Assembly: GCF_002949735.1 (NCBI RefSeq)
Contig: NZ_CP026681.1
Coordinates: forward strand, 4,354,501 to 4,418,500
DNA: 64,000 nucleotides
Source: Nostoc sp. 'Peltigera membranacea cyanobiont' N6
GTDB taxonomy: Bacteria > Cyanobacteriota > Cyanobacteriia > Cyanobacteriales > Nostocaceae
Reading direction: 5' to 3'
The stretch's first letter is position 1. The number at the start of each line of letters is the position of its first letter. Below the pieces are notes generated by a model that was not told where the DNA came from, ran no database searches, and was given only the letters and a program-made list of their open reading frames with translations. Of the stretch, positions 42,990 through 52,260 are shown in pieces. A program made the translations under genes and the position numbers.

Positions 42990-44288
42990 TCACTGAGACA
43001 TGACTCTTCGAGCTGCTTCAAGGGTGCGATCGATGTCTGCTTCGGTATGAGCTAAAGAAGTAAATCCGGCTTCAAATTGAGATGGAGCTAAATAAACTCC
43101 ATATTCTAACATACCGCGATGGAAGCGAGCAAATTTACTTAAGTCAGACTTCTTAGCATCCTCATAATTGCGAACCGGGCCTTCGTTAAAGAAGAAACCA
43201 AACATCCCGCTAATCTGACCGCCGCAGGCAGCATGACCTGTTTCTTTAGCAATTTCCAGCATCCCCTCTGTGAGTCGCTTCGTAATGCGATCGAGATACT
43301 CGTAAGTTCCAGGTCGTTGCAACAACTCTAACGTCTTAATCCCTGCCGTCATTGCCAGTGGATTGCCCGAAAGCGTTCCGGCTTGATACACGCTTCCGGC
43401 TGGAGCAACCATCGACATAATTTCTTGGCGACCACCATAAGCGCCGACTGGCAGACCGCCACCGATAACCTTACCTAAGGTAGTTAAGTCGGGAATGACA
43501 CCAAATTTCTCCTGCACTCCACCGTAAGCGATCCGAAAGCCTGTCATCACTTCATCAAATACTAATAGCGCTCCATGCTCTTGCGTCAGTTTTCGCAAAC
43601 CTTCAAGAAAACCCGCAGCAGGTGGAATAAAACCTGCATTTCCAACAACAGGTTCAAGAATTACACCAGCAATTTCACCGGGATTTTGCTCGAACAATAC
43701 TCTTACTGCTTCTAAATCATTGAAAGGAGCGGTCAGCGTGTTGCTAGTCACAGATTTGGGCACACCAGGAGAATCGGGCAAGCCGAGAGTGGCAATACCA
43801 GAGCCAGCCTTAACGAGAAACATATCGGCGTGTCCGTGGTAGCAGCCTTCAAACTTAATTGCTTTCTCCCGCCCCGTAAAAGCTCGCATCAGACGAAGAA
43901 CAGCCATACAAGCTTCCGTGCCGGAGTTGACAAAACGCACCATCTCGATACTGGGAACAGCATCAATTACCATCTGTGCCAGTACATTTTCTAGATAGCA
44001 GGGCGCACCGAAGCTAGTTCCTTTATGCAGGGCATCGTGCAGAGCAGCAATGACTTCAGGATGAGTGTGACCGCAGATAGCTGGCCCCCAACTGCCGACA
44101 TAATCAATATATTGATTGCCATCTACATCCCAGATGTAAGCGCCAAGGACGCGATCGAATACGATTGGCTGTCCGCCAACAGATTTGAAAGCCCGCACGG
44201 GGGAACTAACTCCTCCTGGCATTAATTTTTGGGCAGCAGCAAAGATTTCTTCCGATTGAGTGGTTTTTAAGCGAGTCGTTGCAATCAT
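42990..44288 (-). CDS. hemL: Glutamate-1-semialdehyde 2,1-aminomutase
   Basis: 432 aa PLP enzyme converting glutamate-1-semialdehyde to 5-aminolevulinate, the second committed step of the C5 pathway. Seen are GGVSSPVRAFKSVGG near the start, SGTEACMAVLRLMRAFTGR, GCYHGHADMFLVKAG, VFDEVMTGFRI and the PLP lysine in TTLGKVIGGGLPVGAYGG. Full length. It is the last gene of the tetrapyrrole set; the genome very probably has another housekeeping copy. Confidence 0.95.
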   Translation of the reverse strand: MIATTRLKTTQSEEIFAAAQKLMPGGVSSPVRAFKSVGGQPIVFDRVLGAYIWDVDGNQYIDYVGSWGPAICGHTHPEVIAALHDALHKGTSFGAPCYLENVLAQMVIDAVPSIEMVRFVNSGTEACMAVLRLMRAFTGREKAIKFEGCYHGHADMFLVKAGSGIATLGLPDSPGVPKSVTSNTLTAPFNDLEAVRVLFEQNPGEIAGVILEPVVGNAGFIPPAAGFLEGLRKLTQEHGALLVFDEVMTGFRIAYGGVQEKFGVIPDLTTLGKVIGGGLPVGAYGGRQEIMSMVAPAGSVYQAGTLSGNPLAMTAGIKTLELLQRPGTYEYLDRITKRLTEGMLEIAKETGHAACGGQISGMFGFFFNEGPVRNYEDAKKSDLSKFARFHRGMLEYGVYLAPSQFEAGFTSLAHTEADIDRTLEAARRVMSQ

Positions 44289-44375
44289 AATTTTTTCTCC
44301 TGAGATATTTGATCTGATGCGATCGCGAAGAGCGAGAATCTAGTTATTAAGAGTGACAAGCAAAACGTGCAGATA

Positions 44376-44948
44376 TTATTTCAATTCGAGCATGACTTCA
44401 TTGTGTCTAAATGCGGGCAAGATGAACGGAGAGTCATAGAAAGCATAAATCGCTTTACCTTTTGTCTCGATACCTTGCCGAGCCAGAAAAGCAGATAATT
44501 TGGCTTCATTTTCCTGCAATTGTTCATCCCCAGCTAGACCGGAGAAACGGATTGCCGCTACTTTGTTGCTGGGAACTTCTTTGATAGTGATGCGAGAGTC
44601 TTTTGGTTTTGGCAGCGTTGCCAGCGTATATTGTGAGGGCATCACGAACTGTACCGCCCAAGCGCTTGTGGCGATATTTTCTCCCGTTTCTTGTTGAATC
44701 ACAGGCGCAGTCATGGCGATTTTTTCACTTGGCTGGGATTGCGTGACAGGCGCAGTCATAGCAATTTTTGTTACAGACGTGTTTTCTCCAAATATGTAAG
44801 CGGCAAGAATCGAAAATGCAGCCTTGTTTGCTCGATCTCTTTCAGTTTGAATGACTGTTTCAGCAACAATTTTTGGCTCGTATTGCCGTATTTCAATGTC
44901 ATTATAGGATTGCAATACGGAATATTTTGGTTCTTCGGTTTGACTCAT
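44376..44948 (-). CDS. SOUL-family haem-binding protein
   Basis: 190 aa from ATG 44948. SOUL/HBP family proteins bind haem and other porphyrins. Motifs are YNDIEIRQYEPKIVAET, AFSILAAYIFGENT, the repeated KIAMTAPV (twice) and the C-terminal FYDSPFILPAFRHNEVMLEL. A TTG at 44993 would add a hydrophobic stretch (ILLMALILVICESL) that could be a signal anchor; there is no clear ribosome-binding site at either. Lying between hemL and devA, it may carry or buffer the porphyrin product. Confidence 0.85.
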   Translation of the reverse strand: MSQTEEPKYSVLQSYNDIEIRQYEPKIVAETVIQTERDRANKAAFSILAAYIFGENTSVTKIAMTAPVTQSQPSEKIAMTAPVIQQETGENIATSAWAVQFVMPSQYTLATLPKPKDSRITIKEVPSNKVAAIRFSGLAGDEQLQENEAKLSAFLARQGIETKGKAIYAFYDSPFILPAFRHNEVMLELK

Positions 44949-45028
44949 AAGACTTTCACAAATAACTAAAATTAATGCCATTAAAAGAATCAAAAATCAC
45001 GATCTCACTAGCACAATCAGGTAGTTTC

Positions 45029-45775
45029 TTACTTTTCCACTTCTTGTACTAACCGTCCATCTTCCATGTGGATGATGCGATCCGCAATATCGAGAATTCG
45101 ATTATCGTGAGTGACGAGTAAAATAGTGCAACCCTGCTCTTTAGCTAGACGCTGCATGATATCTACAACATCGCGACCCGACTTTTTATCGAGAGCAGCA
45201 GTAGGTTCGTCGGCAAGAACAATTTTAGGACGACTGACTAGGGCACGAGCGATCGCAACTCGCTGCTTTTGCCCTCCAGAGAGACTATCTGGATAATAAT
45301 CGATGCGATCGCCCAAACCAACACTTTTCAGAGTATCCGTTGCCAGCCGATCTATATCTTGCTTTAGGTACTCATCGTGTAATTCCAAAGACATTCGGAC
45401 ATTCTGCTTTGCAGTTAAGAAAGTTAACAAATTGTGTGCTTGAAAAATATAACCAATCTGCCGCCGCACTTGCATCAGCTGCCGCTTACTAGCCCCAGAT
45501 ATTTCCTGTCCCAAAACTTTCAGGTTGCCTTCCCTAGCGGATCTCAATCCACCTATTAGTGTTAGTAAGGTGGTTTTACCAGAACCGGATGGCCCAGTCA
45601 TAATCACAATCTCTCCAGAATAAATGTCGAGATTAATATCAAACAAGACTTGCTTGCAAAGTTCTCCCCGACCGAAGTAGCAATCGAGATGGCAAACTGA
45701 AATAACTGGTTGTTGGGAAGTGTTTTGAACTTTGAGTTTTGAGCTTTGAGTTCCCTGACTAATTTCTTGCAGCAT
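45029..45775 (-). CDS. devA: DevA-type ABC transporter ATPase
   Basis: 248 aa ATPase of the DevBCA/MacB-like exporter group, whose best-known members export heterocyst glycolipids. Walker A is GPSGSGKTTLL, the signature LSGGQKQRVAIARAL, Walker B IVLADEPTAALD and the H-loop VTHD. The matching permease and membrane-fusion genes lie upstream on the same strand. In this gene set it more likely exports the tetrapyrrole product, an inference from context. The symbol reflects family membership. Confidence 0.85.
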   Translation of the reverse strand: MLQEISQGTQSSKLKVQNTSQQPVISVCHLDCYFGRGELCKQVLFDINLDIYSGEIVIMTGPSGSGKTTLLTLIGGLRSAREGNLKVLGQEISGASKRQLMQVRRQIGYIFQAHNLLTFLTAKQNVRMSLELHDEYLKQDIDRLATDTLKSVGLGDRIDYYPDSLSGGQKQRVAIARALVSRPKIVLADEPTAALDKKSGRDVVDIMQRLAKEQGCTILLVTHDNRILDIADRIIHMEDGRLVQEVEK

Positions 45776-46040
45776 GAGAGTTTAATTGTAAATTTGGGCT
45801 TGGTTCTAGAAAACTCGTAGGACTATAAAACTATGAGTTTTGAAATGCGATATTTTTCTAATCTCGACTTTATCCAAAATTAACAACTCGCTTTCTTTAT
45901 CCGGCAAAAACCCTAGCTTTTTGGCAAATACTTTTTCCACGTCACAGATTATCGATGAAGTTAAAAAAGTAAAACTACTGTCCTACAAAGGTTTTAGCTG
46001 AAGCGATCGCGTTGTGAAAAAAATGGATAAAGTCGAATTA

Positions 46041-46216
46041 AGAGGATGTTTTAAAACTCATGATTGATGTATCAAATATTTCTTTACCCCACCCTAACCC
46101 TCCCCGATATATTGGGGAGGGAACCGGATTTTCTTGTTTCCCACCTTTATAAGGGGGGATTAAGAGGGGTAATAATTCGGTTAAAGTCACAGCTAACTAC
46201 TTTTAAAACATCCTCT
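46041..46216. repeat. MITE-like element with 16-bp perfect terminal inverted repeats
   Basis: AGAGGATGTTTTAAAA (46041-46056) is exactly inverted at 46201-46216. The interior has ACCCCACCCTAACCCTCCCC and GGGGGGATTAAGAGGGGT, a repeat seen again at 52420-52720. No ORF. It lies between devC and devA; the rest of that 480-bp gap shows no gene. Confidence 0.85.
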
Positions 46217-46255
46217 AAACTTCAACTCAAAATTCATCACTCGATTGCTCAAAAC

Positions 46256-47470
46256 TTAGAAGATATCAGCCGGATCTGCTGCTCGTAACTTTTGCATAGC
46301 GATCGCTCCGGCTCCAATACACATGACGAAGGTCAAAACTAGCACAGTTACCGCACGAGCTAGTTTCATTGCAGTCGGTAAAAACGTCACAGACTGAAAA
46401 AAGATGTAAAATCCACTCGATAGCAAAAAACCTGGAAGAAAGCCCAAAACCGCTAAAATAAAAGCTTCTTGAGCGATAACTCCAATCAGATATATATCGC
46501 TGTAACCCATTGCTTTTAACGTTGCATATTCTGGCAAATGATCGGAGACATCGGTATAAAGAATTTGATAAACGATAACTGCTCCGACTAAAAAACCAAT
46601 TGCAACACCAAGGTTAAAAGTCGGGCCAATAGAGGAACCTGTAGACCAATATGCACTTTCACGAGCAGTGAATTCATCTAGGTTTAGTACCAGTAAATCA
46701 TCCGGTAGCTTGGCTCGCAAATCAGCCTGGATCTGCTCGATCGAGGCATTTGATTCTACGTCAACAATACCCAGATCGATTTCGTTTGATCGGCGTTGGG
46801 GAAAGAGCCGTAAAAAGGTAGAATCGCTGACGATCAGATTGCCGTCAGCAGAAAAAGAAGAACCGAGCTTAAATAATCCAACTATTTGAATTTGATAATC
46901 GTTAGCTTGAACAGAAAGCGGATTCTGTTTTTTCAGTAAACTAGGAACGTCCCCAAGCTGAGGAACCAATCCGGCTCTGTCAAACAGCGCTCGATTTAAT
47001 AACTTCAGTTTATTCAATTGTTGATCGAGTTCTGGTAAGTCAAATGCTGGCTGATTCGGATCGATTCCGTAGACGAAAATTTTACGGCTAGCTCGATTTT
47101 CAGGATTTCGCCACGATGCTTGACCCACATATAGCGTCGCCAGGGATTTTACACCGTTAACACCTGCTATTTTATAGAGCTTATTTCTGGAAAAACTTTT
47201 GATAGATTGCAAGTTATCAGACAGTTTATTGACTAAAAATAAATCTCCTTTAAGGGTGGTATAGGGGGTAACTTGCGAATCAAACAGTGCATCTCTAACT
47301 CCCAGTTGAAAAAACATCAGAAAATCAGCAAAGGCAATTCCTGCTATAGCAACGAACAAACGAGTCTTTTGACGGCTCATTTGCCGCCAAGCAAGTGGGG
47401 TTTTGCGGAATAATTTACCGAATATAAATGTTTGGATAGTCAAGTCGCTACGCTCCAATTCAAAATTCAA
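46256..47470 (-). CDS. devC: DevC-type ABC transporter permease
   Basis: 404 aa MacB/FtsX-type permease with one N-terminal helix (FVAIAGIAFADFLMFFQLGV), a large periplasmic domain (about 60-275) and three C-terminal helices (starting GVAIGFLVGAVIVYQILY). PEYATLKAMGYSD is the conserved coupling segment. The start follows TTCAAAATTCAAAAT tandem repeats at about 47458-47490, so the first codons are uncertain; MSRQKTRLFVAI would be a later alternative. Partner of the adjacent DevB and DevA. Confidence 0.88.
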   Translation of the reverse strand: MNFELERSDLTIQTFIFGKLFRKTPLAWRQMSRQKTRLFVAIAGIAFADFLMFFQLGVRDALFDSQVTPYTTLKGDLFLVNKLSDNLQSIKSFSRNKLYKIAGVNGVKSLATLYVGQASWRNPENRASRKIFVYGIDPNQPAFDLPELDQQLNKLKLLNRALFDRAGLVPQLGDVPSLLKKQNPLSVQANDYQIQIVGLFKLGSSFSADGNLIVSDSTFLRLFPQRRSNEIDLGIVDVESNASIEQIQADLRAKLPDDLLVLNLDEFTARESAYWSTGSSIGPTFNLGVAIGFLVGAVIVYQILYTDVSDHLPEYATLKAMGYSDIYLIGVIAQEAFILAVLGFLPGFLLSSGFYIFFQSVTFLPTAMKLARAVTVLVLTFVMCIGAGAIAMQKLRAADPADIF

Positions 47471-47669
47471 AATTCAAAATTCAAAATTTGGGAGTGGGGG
47501 CTTTAGCCTGCCACGCAATTCAATTCAAAAAAGGTCAAATATTTACTGCTTGATATTGTTAAGTAAGTCAGCATAATAAAACCAAACTGTGTGAAGAAAA
47601 GTATATAAGGCTCAAACCCTCTTTCCCCCTGCCCCCTGCCTTATCCCAACGATAATTATTTACGCCGAT

Positions 47670-48863
47670 CTACTTATTCGATTGAATGGCAACCTGTACT
47701 TGCAAATTAGTTAAGTTCGCAACTCGTTTGCTATCTTGGGGATCGAGTGCAATTCTCACTTCAATGACTTTGCGATCGAGATTTTCTCCAGGTTCGCCGC
47801 TAGTTACTTCTTGTTGGATCACCTGTAGTCCAATGAGCCGAACGGTTCCGCGTAACTCTGGGGAGAACGACTCACTCGAAATTGTTACCTGTTGACCTTC
47901 ACGAACTTTGCCAATATCAGTTTGATATATCTCTGCGATCGCTTGCATCGAGCTGGTTTGTCCGAGTTCGGCAATGCCTTTCTCACCAACAACTTCTCCG
48001 GGTTTGGCCTTAATATCGAGAATGCGACCTGCTATGGGCGCGCGAATATAAACTTCAGCGAGATCGGCTTCAGCCTTTTTGACTGCGGCGATCGCTTTGT
48101 TAACCTCAGCATCAGCTGCTTGCACGTCTACCGGACGTACCTCAGCAATCTTATTTAGGGTTGCCTTAGCTTGCTCGATCTGCTGCCGTAGAGTATCTAC
48201 ACTCTTATTTTGGTTAGCTCTCGCTTCGGTAAGCTGTGCTTGCGCTGTTTCCAGAGCAAGTTGTTTTCGATCTACTTCCACAGCAGAAATCGCTCCGTTT
48301 TGGTAAAGCGAGGAATAGCGATTGTACTCACTATTGGCAGTTTTGACTTCGGCTTGCCAGCGAGAGATGGTAGCATCTCTAGTAGCTATTTCGCCCTTTA
48401 ACTCTTGTTCAAGGCGAGCGATTTCAGCTTTTTGGGCGGCAATCTCTCCAGATTTGGCGCCAGCTTGCACCTTGGCTAACTGTGCCTGGGATACTTTGAC
48501 TTGTGCTTGTGCTTCCAGTAGAGCATTTTGCAGCCGATCGCGCGAATCCATAATGGCGATCGCTTGACCTGCTTTAACGCTACCGCCCCGCTGTACGAGT
48601 AGTTGGGCGACGCGATCGTTGCTTAAGGTAGCAGGTACGGATACTTTGATGACTTCCGTTGCTGGTTCTATCCGTCCTAAAGCGGTAATTTCCTCAATCT
48701 TTGGTCTGGTTTGCACAACTTCAACGGGTTTGCTGGTTGGTTTTGATTGAGAATTTGATTGAGAAATACCGTAGAAAGCGATAATTCCTGTAAGGGCGGT
48801 ACCACCGACAACTACAGCCAGCGTCCATTGCTTTGAAGGTTTCGAGAGCAATTGTAAATTCAT
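47670..48863 (-). CDS. devB: DevB-type membrane fusion protein (HlyD family)
   Basis: 397 aa periplasmic adaptor linking the DevAC pump to a TolC-like outer-membrane channel, which is not in the window. One N-terminal membrane helix (WTLAVVVGGTALTGIIAFYG) is followed by a lipoyl-like domain (LGRIEPATEVIKVSVPA), a long coiled-coil hairpin (about 110-260, rich in AQLAKVQAGAKSGEIAAQ) and a beta-barrel half (VYIRAPIAGRILDIKAKPGE). 199 bp upstream of devC on the same strand. Confidence 0.9.
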   Translation of the reverse strand: MNLQLLSKPSKQWTLAVVVGGTALTGIIAFYGISQSNSQSKPTSKPVEVVQTRPKIEEITALGRIEPATEVIKVSVPATLSNDRVAQLLVQRGGSVKAGQAIAIMDSRDRLQNALLEAQAQVKVSQAQLAKVQAGAKSGEIAAQKAEIARLEQELKGEIATRDATISRWQAEVKTANSEYNRYSSLYQNGAISAVEVDRKQLALETAQAQLTEARANQNKSVDTLRQQIEQAKATLNKIAEVRPVDVQAADAEVNKAIAAVKKAEADLAEVYIRAPIAGRILDIKAKPGEVVGEKGIAELGQTSSMQAIAEIYQTDIGKVREGQQVTISSESFSPELRGTVRLIGLQVIQQEVTSGEPGENLDRKVIEVRIALDPQDSKRVANLTNLQVQVAIQSNK

Positions 48864-48934
48864 GTCAATCCTTCAAATTTCAGTGAGGACTTTAGTAAGC
48901 AGGCAAGCAACGGTTTGACGGCAAAAGTTAAACC

Positions 48935-49080
48935 AACGTGAGTTCGACAAGTCTTATTTGACCTCTCCCCCAACCCCTCTCCGACACGGAGAGGGGAGCA
49001 AAAGGCTGAATTTTTTGTTGCTCCTCCCTTTCCGTTTCGGAGAGGGAGGCTGGGAGGGAGAGGTCTGTCGAATTCACGTT
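48935..49080. repeat. Inverted-repeat element at the 3' end of hemF
   Basis: AACGTGAGTTCGACA (48935-48949) is inverted with one mismatch at 49066-49080. The inside is a CCTCTCC/GGAGAGG palindrome. TTAAACC occurs at both borders (48928-48934 and 49079-49085), consistent with a target duplication that includes the hemF stop codon. Confidence 0.75.
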
Positions 49081-50116
49081 AAACCAGAAGCGATGTCAGG
49101 CTTGCCCAATCTTGAGGCTTTAAAAATACTTGGTATAACTCGGCTTCTGGCGTGTTTGGTTCGGGTTGATAGCCGTACTCCCAACGCACTAATGGAGGTA
49201 AAGACATCAAAATTGACTCCGTGCGCCCGTTAGTTTGCAGTCCGAAAATTGTGCCGCGATCGTAAACTAAATTGAATTCAACGTAGCGTCCGCGGCGATA
49301 TAATTGAAAATTACGTTGGCGATCGCCATACTCCATTGACTGCCGCCGCTTGACAATTGGCGTGTAAGCAGGTAGAAAAGCTTTACCACAATCCTGCACG
49401 AATGCAAACAATTCTTCCCAATTGCGGGATGCTGGTATGCCAACGCGATCGCTGGTAATTGCCGCTGCACCTTTGGGATCGGGGCCTCGATAAAGCTGAC
49501 CTTGACCATCCTGATAGTCAAAAAAGATCCCGCCAATGCCCCGCATTTCTTGACGATGTTTGAGATAAAAATACTCGTCGCACCAAGGTTTAAACACTGA
49601 ATAATATTCGGGATCGTGCGCGTCACAAGCCTGCTTTAATATGTAATGAAAATGGGCTGCATCTTCAGCAAACGGATAGTAAGGCGTTAGATCGATGCCG
49701 CCGCCAAACCACCAAACCGGGCCCGCTTCAAAGTAGCGGTAGTTGAGATGAACAGTTGGCACGTAAGGATTGCGCGGATGCAATACCATTGAAGTTCCGG
49801 TGGCATAAAACTGATGTCCCTCCGCCTCAGGACGTTGTGCCAAGATTGAAGGCGGTAGGTGAGAACCCCAGACTTCAGAGAAATTAACTCCACCTTGCTC
49901 GAATACTGCACCGTCGCGGATGACGCGGGATCTGCCGCCGCCCCCTTCAGGTCGTTCCCATGTATCTTCTTGAAACGTGCCTCCGCCATCTAGCTGTTGC
50001 AAACCCTGAGAGATTTCGTCTTGCAACTGTCGCATCAATTGACTGACTCTAATCTTGGCATCAACTGGGGGTAGAGATTTGGATTGAATTGCTTGAGGAG
50101 TTAAAGTAGTCTTCAT
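49079..50116 (-). CDS. hemF: Oxygen-dependent coproporphyrinogen III oxidase (canonical copy)
   Basis: 345 aa enzyme that oxidatively decarboxylates two propionates of coproporphyrinogen III to vinyls, giving protoporphyrinogen IX. The conserved core is intact: PTVHLNYRYFEAGPVWWFGG, DLTPYYPFAEDAAHFH, MRGIGGIFFD, YRRGRYVEFNLVYDRGT and NGRTESILMSLPP. The stop lies in a repeat border. Part of the tetrapyrrole set, which holds a second, divergent hemF at 61129. Confidence 0.94.
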   Translation of the reverse strand: MKTTLTPQAIQSKSLPPVDAKIRVSQLMRQLQDEISQGLQQLDGGGTFQEDTWERPEGGGGRSRVIRDGAVFEQGGVNFSEVWGSHLPPSILAQRPEAEGHQFYATGTSMVLHPRNPYVPTVHLNYRYFEAGPVWWFGGGIDLTPYYPFAEDAAHFHYILKQACDAHDPEYYSVFKPWCDEYFYLKHRQEMRGIGGIFFDYQDGQGQLYRGPDPKGAAAITSDRVGIPASRNWEELFAFVQDCGKAFLPAYTPIVKRRQSMEYGDRQRNFQLYRRGRYVEFNLVYDRGTIFGLQTNGRTESILMSLPPLVRWEYGYQPEPNTPEAELYQVFLKPQDWASLTSLLV

Positions 50117-50239
50117 AAGATCAACCTATTTTTCCTATTTCCTAATAACGAACATTTGAGGAAATTCAATAAATTGTGAAAGTTTGTAGTGGCTCTGAAG
50201 CACGTTGATACATTAAAAACAGTGAAGTTTCTCAAAAAT

Positions 50240-51151
50240 TTACTGTGCTAACACAGGCAAAAACTTCCGAATTAATCCGATTATTACTTCCGGCACTTCC
50301 AGTTCTGGATTCAACCCTACATCTTCTAGTTCTATAAATGCTTGGATTGCTTGTGGATTTAGATTTGCAAGGCGACGCCCTACTTCGGGCCCTGTAAACT
50401 TCGCTTGGCTTCCCCAAATAAAGATGGTAGGTGTTGTCAATTTTGGAATGTATTCTGATAGATCGAAAGATGAGCTACCTTGTAAAAATGACAGGGCAGC
50501 ATATTCGGCATTTGGCTGCTGCGCCGATTGCACAAAAGCTTCTACAATTTCGGGAGAAAGACGATTGGGTTGAGCAAACACTCGCTCAAAAAAGTCACGA
50601 ATGCCAAAGCTGCTGACTTGTCCTGCGTAAAGAACGCGATCGAGAATAGGAATACTAGCAATTTGAGCGAAAAAGCTATTGCTGTAGTATTGTCTGAAAT
50701 CTTTGATACCTGAGGGAAGCGTGAGAATAAGTGACTTAAACAGGTCGGGACGTTCGATTGCCGCTCGGATTGCAAATGCTCCAGTTAGGGAAGAAGCAAT
50801 TATTGTTACAGGGCCTTGGCACGTCTTCTCGATGAACTCAATTAGCATCAGGATGTAGTCCTTCGGCAGATAATTTTGTTCGGGATGATCCGATCGCCCC
50901 CAGCCAATCAAGTCGGGTGCTAACACTCTATACTCCGCTGCAAATGCTGGATACACCTTCGACCACCCGTAAGCAGATGCTCCACCTCCAATACCGTGGA
51001 AGAATATCAAAGTTTCGCGTTCGCGCAGCGTGTCCGATGGCGTATCGCCCATTCCATCGGTTGCCCAAAGTTCACCTTGGTTAGTATAATAAGTCATTTT
51101 TCCCAAGCTGGTTAAAACGGAGCGTTGAACAAAACCGAGTGGAATGAACAT
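50240..51151 (-). CDS. Alpha/beta-hydrolase-fold protein lacking catalytic Asp and His
   Basis: 303 aa. GAGGAGG eight nt upstream supports ATG 51151. The fold is clear: LIFFHGIGGGASAYGWS, DLIGWGRSD, nucleophile elbow IIASSLTGAFAIRAA. The usual acid position reads WGSQAKFTGPE with no Asp, and the His position reads EDVGLNPELEVPE with Leu where GHNPELE-type proteins have His. Only the nucleophile Ser remains, so hydrolysis is unlikely. It may bind a porphyrin intermediate or act as a decarboxylase-like or structural partner. Lies between hemB and hemF in the gene row. Confidence 0.82.
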   Translation of the reverse strand: MFIPLGFVQRSVLTSLGKMTYYTNQGELWATDGMGDTPSDTLRERETLIFFHGIGGGASAYGWSKVYPAFAAEYRVLAPDLIGWGRSDHPEQNYLPKDYILMLIEFIEKTCQGPVTIIASSLTGAFAIRAAIERPDLFKSLILTLPSGIKDFRQYYSNSFFAQIASIPILDRVLYAGQVSSFGIRDFFERVFAQPNRLSPEIVEAFVQSAQQPNAEYAALSFLQGSSSFDLSEYIPKLTTPTIFIWGSQAKFTGPEVGRRLANLNPQAIQAFIELEDVGLNPELEVPEVIIGLIRKFLPVLAQ

Positions 51152-51199
51152 GATAAATTCCTCCTCTACATCGACAACATGAAATCAAAACTAGAAAGT

Positions 51200-52192
51200 T
51201 TAATTGCCAAGTTTCGCTAACCAACGAGCAGCATCTTTGGCGTGATAAGTCAAAATCAAGTCAGCGCCAGCCCGTTTAAAACCAGTCAATGTTTCTATTA
51301 CTACCCGTTCTTCGTCAATCCAACCGTTGAGAGCAGCGGCTTTAACCATCGAGTATTCGCCAGAAACGTTGTAAGCAGCAACGGGTAAGTTGCTTGCTTC
51401 CTTAACACGCCAGATAATATCCATATAGGCCAAGGCTGGCTTGACCATTAACATATCTGCACCTTCGGTAATGTCGAGTTCGATTTCTCTTAAGGCTTCA
51501 CGACCGTTACCGAAGTCCATTTGGTAGGTTCTGCGATCGTCAAATTGCGGTGTTGAGTCTGCGGCATCGCGGAAAGGCCCGTAATAAGCCGAGGCATACT
51601 TGGCGGCGTAAGATAATATCGGCGTATCTTGGTAGCCTGCTTCATCTAAACCCGAACGAATGGCTTGCACGAAACCATCCATCATTCCCGATGGCGCGAT
51701 GATATCTGCACCCGCTTTGACTTGTGAAACTGCCGTTTTTTTCAGCAATTCCAGCGTTGGGTCGTTGAGAACTCGACCCGTCAAATCTCCTACTTCTAAA
51801 TAGCCGCAGTGACCGTGACTAGTGTATTCGCACAAGCAAGTATCGACGATCGCGATTAAGTCGGGTACGGCTTCTTTAACGGCAGTAGCAGCTTTTTGCA
51901 CGATCCCGCAATCGTGCCAAGCGCCCGTTGCATCTGAATCCTTATCTTCAGGAATGCCAAATAAAATAATGGCTGGAATGCCGAGGTCGTAGACTTCCTT
52001 TGCTTCTTCGACGATTTTATCTACAGAAAGCTGGTAAACTCCAGGCATGGATTTGACTTCGTTGGCGATCGCCTCACCCGGTACGGCAAAAAGCGGGTAG
52101 ATTAAATCGCTGGTTGTCAGGACGTTTTCGCGCACCATCCGCCGCAATTGGGGATGGCTTCTTAGCCGACGTGGGCGATGAATTGGAAACAT
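51200..52192 (-). CDS. hemB: Porphobilinogen synthase (delta-aminolevulinate dehydratase)
   Basis: 330 aa enzyme joining two aminolevulinates to porphobilinogen. The metal site is Cys-rich (VDTCLCEYTSHGHCGYLEVG), the zinc-type pattern. Schiff-base lysines lie in YAAKYASAYYGPFRDA and MLMVKPALAYMDI. Full length. Located 48 bp upstream of the hydrolase-fold gene on the same strand. Confidence 0.95.
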   Translation of the reverse strand: MFPIHRPRRLRSHPQLRRMVRENVLTTSDLIYPLFAVPGEAIANEVKSMPGVYQLSVDKIVEEAKEVYDLGIPAIILFGIPEDKDSDATGAWHDCGIVQKAATAVKEAVPDLIAIVDTCLCEYTSHGHCGYLEVGDLTGRVLNDPTLELLKKTAVSQVKAGADIIAPSGMMDGFVQAIRSGLDEAGYQDTPILSYAAKYASAYYGPFRDAADSTPQFDDRRTYQMDFGNGREALREIELDITEGADMLMVKPALAYMDIIWRVKEASNLPVAAYNVSGEYSMVKAAALNGWIDEERVVIETLTGFKRAGADLILTYHAKDAARWLAKLGN

Positions 52193-52260
52193 AGTATTAA
52201 GATGAACGATGAAAGGCTTTACTTAGCCAATAGACTTCTTGCAGAAATGGGTAAAGGCTA

